A stretch of DNA of 8,680 nt from Flavobacteriales bacterium UBA6049 (GTDB lineage Bacteria; Bacteroidota; Bacteroidia; Flavobacteriales_G; Salibacteraceae). Both the position numbers and the translations under genes were made by a program. Numbering within the stretch: position 1 is the stretch's first letter; every line of letters begins with the position of its first letter. Positions 1-5,092 of this stretch are shown here, piece after piece. The notes under the pieces are model-generated. The model worked only from the letters and a program-made list of their open reading frames with translations, did no database searches and was not told the DNA's origin. The stretch lies in NCBI GenBank assembly GCA_002429085.1, contig DIYR01000198.1, positions 1-8,680 on the forward strand. Direction: 5' to 3'.

Positions 1-33
1 CATTTAATTTGCCGAAAATCGGATTAGTACTGT

Positions 34-3030
34 ATGGCAGGAGCACCAAAGCGATTAAGTAAAGTAGCCAAAGAGCTAAACGTTGGAATCTCAACTCTAG
101 TGGAGTTTCTTTCTTCTAAAGGTTTTGAAGAAAATGCAAAACCAAATACGAAGATTGATGATACTACCTATGAGGCGATGCTTTCTGAGTTTATGCCTGA
201 TAAGGCCGCTAAAGAAAAGTCGCAAGAATTAAAGAAAAATAGGGTAGTGCGAGAAACCATTACTCTGGAAGATCAAAGTCGTGATGAAGAAGACACTGTT
301 GTTGAGGATACTCAAGACGAAGTGTTTGTTCAAGAAACGGCTGAGACTCCAGTGGTTGCTCCAGATGCTGGTCCAAGCCCTACTGCAACTGAGGAAGAAA
401 AACCAGAGCCTAAACAGGAAGAAGAAAAGCCTGTTGAAGCTGTTGCAGAGGAGAAGCCAGAGGTAGCTACTCCAGAGCCAGAGGCAAAAGAAGAACCTGC
501 TCCTGCTCCAGTTGAAGAAGAAAAACCGGTTAAGAGCAAGGCTCCAGAAGTTCAGCCGGTAGAAGCTTCAGGTGAAGAAGGTGATGGGCCTCAGGTATTA
601 GGTAAAATTGATTTAGATAGTCTAAATTTAAAGACTAGACCGTCTAAGAAGCCTAAGAAAAAACCTGAACCAGTAAAAGAAGCTCCAAAGCCGAAAGCTG
701 AAAAGCCTGCTCCAAAGCCAGCGGCTAAACCGAAAGAAGAGCCTAAGCCTGTTCCTACTCCTAAGAAGGAGCAGCCTAAGCAAGAACCGAAGGTTGAGAA
801 GAAAGCTGAACCAATCAGACCTTCTGAAGCAGAAACTATCAAAGTTGAAGCTAAGAAGTTGAGTGGGCCAACAGTTGTAGGTAAAATTGTATTACCAGTA
901 GATCCTCCTAAGAAGAAAAAGCCAGTGGCATCTTCTTCTGATGATAAGGCAACAGATGCGAAGAAGCGCAAGCGCAAACGCATCAACCCTGCTGGTGGCG
1001 GTGGCGATAACCGTAACAGAGGTGGTCAAGGTGGTAATAACAACCGAAGAGACAATAACAAGCAACTTCGTAATAAAGGCAATAATAAGCCTGGAAATAG
1101 AGGCCGAAATCAACAAAAAGAGGCTCCTAACGAAGAAGCAATCCAGAAAGAAATTAAAGAAACACTAGCACGCTTAAGTGGTGGTGGAAAATCCAAATCT
1201 TCCAAAATCAGACGTGAAAGACGTCAAGCACATGCTGAACAGCGCGAGGAAGAATTGGCAAGACAAGAGGCTGAAAAGAAAATCATTAAGGTTACAGAAT
1301 TTGTAACTGCAAATGAATTGGCTTCTTTAATGGATGTGAGTGTAACACAAGTTATTTCAGCATTCATGTCCCTAGGGTTAATGGTTTCTATTAACCAGCG
1401 TTTAGATGCTGAGAACTTAACAATGGTGGCCGAAGAGTTTGGTTACGAAGTAGAGTTCATTAAGGCAACCGAAGAAGAAGAAGTTGAAGAAGAGATTGTA
1501 GATAGTCCAGAAGATTTACTACCTCGTTCTCCAATTGTAACGGTGATGGGTCACGTAGATCATGGTAAAACATCTTTACTTGATCATATTCGTAAAGCCA
1601 ATGTTATCGCTGGTGAGGCTGGTGGAATTACCCAGCACATTGGTGCATACAATGTAGAGCTTGGAAATGGTAAGAGCATCACGTTCTTAGACACTCCGGG
1701 TCACGAAGCCTTTACAGCGATGCGTGCACGTGGTACGCAGGTAACCGATTTGGTAATTATTGTAATTGCTGCTGATGATAGCGTAATGCCTCAAACAAAA
1801 GAAGCTATAAATCACGCTCAAGCAGCAGGTGTTCCAATCGTATTCGCATTCAACAAAATCGATAAGCCAGGAGCTAATGCAGATCGTATACGCGAAGAAT
1901 TAGCAACAATGGATATGTTAGTAGAAGATTGGGGTGGTAAATACCAAGCGCAAGAGATTTCTGCTAAGAATGGAATTGGAATAGATGATTTACTAGAAAA
2001 AGTATTACTTGAAGCTGAGTTACTTGAGTTGCAAGCTAACCCTAAGCGTAGAGCTGAGGGTACTGTAATTGAAGCATCTTTAGATAAGGGTAGAGGCTAT
2101 GTAACAACCTTATTGGTACAAACTGGTACATTAAGAGTTGGTGATATGGTAGTGGCAGGTAGTCATTACGCGCGTATCAAGGCGATGTTTGATGAGCGTG
2201 GACATGCTATCGAATCCGCTGGGCCAGCACATCCAGTTTCTATGCTAGGGTTTAGTGGAGCTCCAAATGCAGGTGATGCATTCAAAGAGTTCGAAGAAGA
2301 AAGAGATGCAAAAGCATTAGCTACGAAGCGTGAGCAACTGGCGCGAGAACAAGACTTCCGTACAAAACGACATATTACACTTGATGAGATCGGTAGACGT
2401 CTTGCTCTAGGTGATTTCCAAGAGTTGAATGTGATTGTGAAAGGTGATGTGGATGGATCGGTTGAAGCATTAGCAGATTCATTGTTGAAGTTATCTACTG
2501 AATCAATTCAAGTAAACATCATTCACAAGAGTGTTGGTCAAATTTCAGAATCTGATGTGTTGTTAGCATCTGCTTCAGATGCGATCATCGTTGGTTTCCA
2601 AGTACGTCCTTCTGGAAGTGCACGTAAATTGGCAGAGAAAGAAGATATCGATATCAGACTATACTCTGTTATCTACGATGCTATTGAAGAGGTGAAGACA
2701 GCCATGGAAGGAATGTTGAAGCCGAAAACCGAAGAGCAGGTTGTTTGCAACATCGAGATTCGCGAAACGTTCAAGATTTCGAAAGTTGGTACAATTGCAG
2801 GTTGTTACGTGCTAGATGGAAAAGTGTCGCGTAATACGAAGATCAGATTGATTCGTGAAGGTGTTGTTACATACACTGGTGAACTAGGTTCATTGAAACG
2901 ATTCAAGGACGATGTGAAAGAGGTAGCAGCGGGATACGAGTGTGGTTTGAATATCAAGAACTACAACGATATCAGAGTAGGAGATATCATCGAAGGATAC
3001 GAAGAGGTAGAAATTGCTCAGAAGTTATAA
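34..3030 (+). CDS. infB: Translation initiation factor IF-2
   Basis: IF-2 is the cytoplasmic GTPase that brings initiator fMet-tRNA to the 30S subunit and promotes 50S joining. The 998-residue protein opens with an IF2_N domain (about 2-54, KRLSKVAKELNVG). A very long low-complexity linker follows (about 60-400), rich in Glu/Lys/Pro, then a KKRKRKR patch at 310-316 and a Gly/Asn/Arg-rich stretch at about 320-362. A second IF2_N-like domain lies at about 418-480. The G domain is intact: G1 GHVDHGKT 506-513, G2 GGITQHIG 530-537, G3 DTPGH 553-557, G4 NKID 607-610, G5 SAK 643-645. Domain II, the IF-2 domain III and the C-terminal fMet-tRNA-binding domain follow in normal order and end at the stop. 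The ATG at 34 is the only start that keeps the first IF2_N domain whole. Only 33 bases lie upstream, so operon membership (typically after nusA) cannot be seen. No frameshift or missing catalytic residue is visible. Confidence 0.99.
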   Translation: MAGAPKRLSKVAKELNVGISTLVEFLSSKGFEENAKPNTKIDDTTYEAMLSEFMPDKAAKEKSQELKKNRVVRETITLEDQSRDEEDTVVEDTQDEVFVQETAETPVVAPDAGPSPTATEEEKPEPKQEEEKPVEAVAEEKPEVATPEPEAKEEPAPAPVEEEKPVKSKAPEVQPVEASGEEGDGPQVLGKIDLDSLNLKTRPSKKPKKKPEPVKEAPKPKAEKPAPKPAAKPKEEPKPVPTPKKEQPKQEPKVEKKAEPIRPSEAETIKVEAKKLSGPTVVGKIVLPVDPPKKKKPVASSSDDKATDAKKRKRKRINPAGGGGDNRNRGGQGGNNNRRDNNKQLRNKGNNKPGNRGRNQQKEAPNEEAIQKEIKETLARLSGGGKSKSSKIRRERRQAHAEQREEELARQEAEKKIIKVTEFVTANELASLMDVSVTQVISAFMSLGLMVSINQRLDAENLTMVAEEFGYEVEFIKATEEEEVEEEIVDSPEDLLPRSPIVTVMGHVDHGKTSLLDHIRKANVIAGEAGGITQHIGAYNVELGNGKSITFLDTPGHEAFTAMRARGTQVTDLVIIVIAADDSVMPQTKEAINHAQAAGVPIVFAFNKIDKPGANADRIREELATMDMLVEDWGGKYQAQEISAKNGIGIDDLLEKVLLEAELLELQANPKRRAEGTVIEASLDKGRGYVTTLLVQTGTLRVGDMVVAGSHYARIKAMFDERGHAIESAGPAHPVSMLGFSGAPNAGDAFKEFEEERDAKALATKREQLAREQDFRTKRHITLDEIGRRLALGDFQELNVIVKGDVDGSVEALADSLLKLSTESIQVNIIHKSVGQISESDVLLASASDAIIVGFQVRPSGSARKLAEKEDIDIRLYSVIYDAIEEVKTAMEGMLKPKTEEQVVCNIEIRETFKISKVGTIAGCYVLDGKVSRNTKIRLIREGVVTYTGELGSLKRFKDDVKEVAAGYECGLNIKNYNDIRVGDIIEGYEEVEIAQKL
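391..1120 (+). other. Low-complexity linker-coding segment inside infB
   Basis: This part of infB encodes the unstructured linker between the two N-terminal domains. It holds three copies of EEEKP plus a related EEKPE, then many Lys-Pro/Ala-Pro units, then a polybasic patch and a Gly/Asn/Arg-rich tract with RGG-like spacing. At DNA level it is dominated by GAAGAAGAAAA-type purine runs. That bias creates long stop-free frames on both strands, which I do not regard as genes. Linkers of this type are normal in Bacteroidota IF-2 and vary quickly in length. Confidence 0.85.
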
Positions 3031-3053
3031 TCCGGAGATTACGTTATAAAAAG

Positions 3054-3085
3054 AAAGGCGATGTTCATTGAACATCGCCTTTTTT
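3054..3085. terminator. Bidirectional intrinsic terminator between infB and the SPOR gene
   Basis: A perfect 13-bp stem is formed by 3054-3066 (AAAGGCGATGTTC) and 3070-3082, with a 3-base loop. On the plus strand the T-run at 3080-3085 follows the GC part of the stem and serves infB. On the minus strand the stem runs into TTTCTTTTT (3056 down to 3048) and serves the convergent SPOR gene. The stem lies 23 bases from each stop codon, a symmetric position that fits one shared terminator. Confidence 0.93.
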
Positions 3086-3105
3086 ATTGTGGAATTAATT
3101 ATGTG

Positions 3106-3576
3106 TCATTGATCTTCTGTAGCAATGAGTGGTGGTAACTCAATATCGTCTTTTGTAATAAACGCAAAGGGGAAAGACGGAATAATATCTTGTAGTGCTT
3201 GCTCTGCTTCAAGCTTTGTTCTGAAGTCACCAACACGTACTTCGAAATTCGGATATTCCCAAACCACATAGGCAGGTATGGAATCATATTGCTGAATAAA
3301 CTGCATGCGATTACTGCGTGCTTTTAGCTTACTATTCGCACCTGAGCTAGAGTATATTTCTATTCTATAACCGGGTATTTCTGGGTGCTTCTCGTGGTAA
3401 TCGGAGTATTGTGCAATAAGTTGCACTAGTTGTTCATCTTGATGAATGGTTACATTAGGCTCATCTGATTGCAAACGATCATAACGAGGATGCTCGTCAA
3501 AGTTCTGTGCAATACTTATTGTGTTCAAGGTGCTAAGCACCAATGATATAGCTCCTGTGAGGTATAATCTCTTCAT
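3106..3576 (-). CDS. Small exported SPOR-domain protein
   Basis: This is a 156-residue secreted protein. Residues 1-24 form a signal peptide (MKRLYLTGAISLVL, ending SIAQ), so the mature protein is probably periplasmic or envelope-associated. After a short linker (25-66), a SPOR-like domain spans about 69-145: PGYRIEIYSSSG at 68-79, FEVRVGDFRT at 111-120, and a final FAFITKDDIELP. The SPOR fold is known to bind peptidoglycan, often glycan lacking stem peptides; peptidoglycan binding here is inferred from the family. The frame also has ATGs at 3609 and 3603, but these put 9-11 polar residues before the signal peptide and lie upstream of the good promoter at 3582-3609, so I choose the ATG at 3576. 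The gene is convergent with infB and divergent from the act operon. Small SPOR proteins of this kind are, as I recall, common beside infB in Flavobacteriia. The exact cellular role is unknown. Confidence 0.9.
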   Translation of the reverse strand: MKRLYLTGAISLVLSTLNTISIAQNFDEHPRYDRLQSDEPNVTIHQDEQLVQLIAQYSDYHEKHPEIPGYRIEIYSSSGANSKLKARSNRMQFIQQYDSIPAYVVWEYPNFEVRVGDFRTKLEAEQALQDIIPSFPFAFITKDDIELPPLIATEDQ

Positions 3577-3581
3577 GGAAT

Positions 3582-3609
3582 CAAATCTAATTAAAAGCTT
3601 CATTTGCAA
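3582..3609 (-). promoter_or_regulatory. Bacteroidota-type promoter for the SPOR gene
   Basis: On the minus strand, TTG (3609-3607) is followed after exactly 17 bases by TAGATTTG (3589-3582). This matches the Bacteroidota sigma-A consensus of a -33 TTG and a -7 TAnnTTTG. The -7 element ends only 5 bases before the ATG at 3576, so the transcript should be leaderless or nearly so. No Shine-Dalgarno-like sequence lies between. Confidence 0.65.
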
Positions 3610-3634
3610 CTTGTTACATGTCGATCACTTGTTA
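3609..3634. repeat. Direct repeat pair ACTTGTTA, 18-bp period
   Basis: ACTTGTTA occurs at 3609-3616 and again at 3627-3634. The first copy touches the -33 element of the SPOR promoter. A regulator site is possible, but an 8-base repeat in AT-rich DNA can arise by chance. Confidence 0.45.
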
Positions 3635-3707
3635 ACTAAATATTTAATTTAGAATCCATCTAAATTATTTGCCGTCAATCCAAAATAGTAACCGTGCTTA
3701 ACCCCAA

Positions 3708-3735
3708 TTTGCCCATTCTTCTATTTTTGCCCATT
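3708..3735. repeat. Direct repeat pair TTTGCCCATT, 18-bp period
   Basis: The 10-base word TTTGCCCATT occurs at 3708-3717 and 3726-3735. The second copy overlaps the TATTTTTG element proposed for actA. A third partial copy, TTTGCC, lies at 3668-3673. The placement suits an operator for the act operon, but no known regulator motif is recognised. Confidence 0.55.
3722..3729 (+). promoter_or_regulatory. Candidate -7 element for the act operon
   Basis: TATTTTTG is a perfect TAnnTTTG match, 54 bases before the chosen actA ATG, and would give a leader of roughly 45-50 bases. No TTG lies at the usual 17-23 base distance upstream (the nearest, 3709-3711, is only 10 bases away). The promoter may therefore be weak, activator-dependent or mis-assigned. 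Confidence 0.4.
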
Positions 3736-3783
3736 GAATTTTGTAGGTATACCGCAAATAGGAACCTCGGAAAGAATAAATTC

Positions 3784-5049
3784 ATGAATAGAACTACACG
3801 TTATTCGGGTTGGCTGCACGCTCTAGTGCTAACGTTTTTCGTGACACTTAGTTTCAGTTCGATTGCTCAGGATGGAGAGAAATTGTTCAGGGCGAACTGT
3901 GCATCATGTCACAAACTTGACAAAAAAGTAGTAGGTCCTGCGTTGGCAGGGGTTCAAGATAGGTGGGAGTCTGAAGAGGCTTTGATCGCTTGGATTCAAA
4001 ACTCGCAACAGTATTTGGCAGATCATCCAGAGGATAGTTATGCGGCTGATTTGTTTGCTGAGTATAACAACTCTATTATGCCTGCTATGCCTATTTCTAA
4101 TGAAGAAGTAAAGGCAATCTTAGGTTATATTGCTAATCCTCCTGCACCACCAGAGCCAAAAGATCCTGTTCCTGGTCCAGAGGTTGCTTCTGGTAAAGAT
4201 TACACCATGTTCTGGTTATTAGGTTTCTTGGTGATTTTCTTAGTGATCATTAAGGTGTTAATGGATGTGAAAACATCTGTGAAGCGCTTGTTGTACGATA
4301 TAAAAGGAGAAGAAGTTTATCGTGCAGCTGGAGAAGAAGTCGATTTCGATTTAACAGGTAAAGAGAAGCTAGCTCTATGGATGAATAATAACAAGGTAGC
4401 AGTTATGTTGCTAATGGTTGTTGTTCTGGTTGGTGTGCTAAATGTTGCTTGGGAAGGATTAATTGGAGTAGGTGTATACGATGGTTACGCTCCAACTCAA
4501 CCAATCAAGTTCTCTCACCAAATCCATGCTGGAGATAACGGAATTAATTGTGTTTACTGTCACTCAAGTGCCGAGAAAGGAAAGCATTCAGGTATTCCTT
4601 CAGTAAACGTATGTATGAACTGTCATAAAGGGATCAACGAAGGTTCTCGTTGGGGTACCGAAGAAATCTCTAAAATTTATGAAGCTGCTGGATTCAATCC
4701 AGAAACAGGTTCTTACGATAAGCCTGGTAAACCAATCAAGTGGGTTAGAATTCACAATTTGCCAGATCACGTTTACTTCAACCACTCTCAGCACGTAGTT
4801 GTTGGTGAGATTGAGTGTCAAACTTGTCATGGTGAAGTTGAGACTTTCGATTATCCAATGCATCAGCACGCTGAGTTGACAATGGGATGGTGTATTAACT
4901 GTCACCGTGAAACTGAAGTGAAAATGGGTGGAAATGATTATTACGATAAGATCCACGCGGAATTGGTAGAGAAGTATAAAGATCAAGGATTAGAGAAGTT
5001 TACAGTTTCTCAGATCGGTGGTCTTGAATGTGGAAAATGCCATTATTAA
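3784..5049 (+). CDS. actA: Alternative complex III subunit A, multihaem c-type cytochrome
   Basis: ActA carries electrons from the Fe-S subunit of alternative complex III (quinol:electron acceptor oxidoreductase) towards the oxidase. The 421-residue protein has a signal sequence (1-29, ending SSIAQ) and then a class I cytochrome c domain with CASCH at 39-43 and candidate Met ligands M99/M102 (IMPAMP). Hydrophobic helices lie at about 142-162 and 205-227. A C-terminal pentahaem module has CxxCH at 256-260, 277-281, 345-349, 370-374 and 416-420; the last lies one residue before the stop. FSHQIH (243-248) and FNHSQH (332-337) are likely sources of distal His ligands. The classical subunit has five haems, so this is a 1+5 layout. 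The frame is open to an ATG at 3694, but the start at 3784 gives a clean signal peptide and lies downstream of the candidate promoter. actB follows after 43 bases, so the genes are probably co-transcribed. Confidence 0.93.
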   Translation: MNRTTRYSGWLHALVLTFFVTLSFSSIAQDGEKLFRANCASCHKLDKKVVGPALAGVQDRWESEEALIAWIQNSQQYLADHPEDSYAADLFAEYNNSIMPAMPISNEEVKAILGYIANPPAPPEPKDPVPGPEVASGKDYTMFWLLGFLVIFLVIIKVLMDVKTSVKRLLYDIKGEEVYRAAGEEVDFDLTGKEKLALWMNNNKVAVMLLMVVVLVGVLNVAWEGLIGVGVYDGYAPTQPIKFSHQIHAGDNGINCVYCHSSAEKGKHSGIPSVNVCMNCHKGINEGSRWGTEEISKIYEAAGFNPETGSYDKPGKPIKWVRIHNLPDHVYFNHSQHVVVGEIECQTCHGEVETFDYPMHQHAELTMGWCINCHRETEVKMGGNDYYDKIHAELVEKYKDQGLEKFTVSQIGGLECGKCHY

Positions 5050-5062
5050 TTAGAGTCGATAT

Positions 5063-5077
5063 TGTTTGTCTCAAACA
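5063..5077. repeat. Perfect inverted repeat in the actA-actB gap
   Basis: TGTTTG (5063-5068), a TCT loop and CAAACA (5072-5077) form a 6-bp stem. It lies 13 bases after the actA stop and 15 bases before the actB ATG. It has no T-run after it, so it is not a normal terminator. It could be an mRNA processing or stability hairpin, or chance. Confidence 0.4.
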
Positions 5078-5080
5078 TCA

Positions 5081-5088
5081 AGAAGGGA
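5081..5088 (+). promoter_or_regulatory. Shine-Dalgarno-like sequence for actB
   Basis: AGAAGGGA ends 4 bases before the ATG at 5093. It supports that start over the in-frame TTG at 5066, which would place translation initiation inside the inverted repeat. The weight is limited because Bacteroidota rely little on Shine-Dalgarno pairing. Confidence 0.4.
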
Positions 5089-5092
5089 TAAT

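Larger units (their letters stand above)
3577..3783. promoter_or_regulatory. Divergent control region between the SPOR gene and actA
   Basis: This AT-rich 207-base stretch holds no supported gene. It contains the SPOR promoter at its left end, a -7-like element for actA at 3722-3729, direct repeats ACTTGTTA at 3609/3627 and TTTGCCCATT at 3708/3726, and an AT-rich inverted repeat CTAAAT (3636-3641)/ATTTAG (3647-3652) with a 5-base loop. The actA reading frame is open back to an ATG at 3694, but that extension does not resemble protein of this family. Confidence 0.6.

Noticed and set aside
1..33. TTAATTTG near the left edge as an infB promoter, and the small CCGA-AAA-TCGG hairpin beside it
   Set aside because: The element has a mismatch to TAnnTTTG and no visible upstream context. 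The stem is only 4 bp. infB is usually transcribed from upstream genes, which the window does not show.
281..1168. Several stop-free frames of 60-130 codons overlapping the infB linker on both strands
   Set aside because: They arise from the GAA/AAG/CCA repeat bias of the linker. Their products are low-complexity Ser/Gly/Phe or Leu/Lys strings with no recognisable domain, and they lie wholly inside a certain gene.
3099..3287. 62-codon minus-strand frame overlapping the 3' end of the SPOR gene
   Set aside because: It lies inside the SPOR gene in another frame, has no domain or promoter of its own, and the SPOR frame has clear family motifs.
3694..3783. N-terminal extension of ActA from the ATG at 3694
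   Set aside because: The 30 added residues would precede a normal signal peptide, and the region contains the candidate promoter element and direct repeats. The start at 3784 explains the sequence better.
4600..4986. 128-codon minus-strand frame opposite actA
   Set aside because: It is the antisense of the haem-binding region of actA. The protein has no recognisable motif, and the plus-strand frame carries five CxxCH sites.
5066..5092. TTG start for actB adding 9 residues
   Set aside because: TTG is a rare start, and it falls inside the inverted repeat. The ATG at 5093 has a Shine-Dalgarno-like sequence at suitable spacing.
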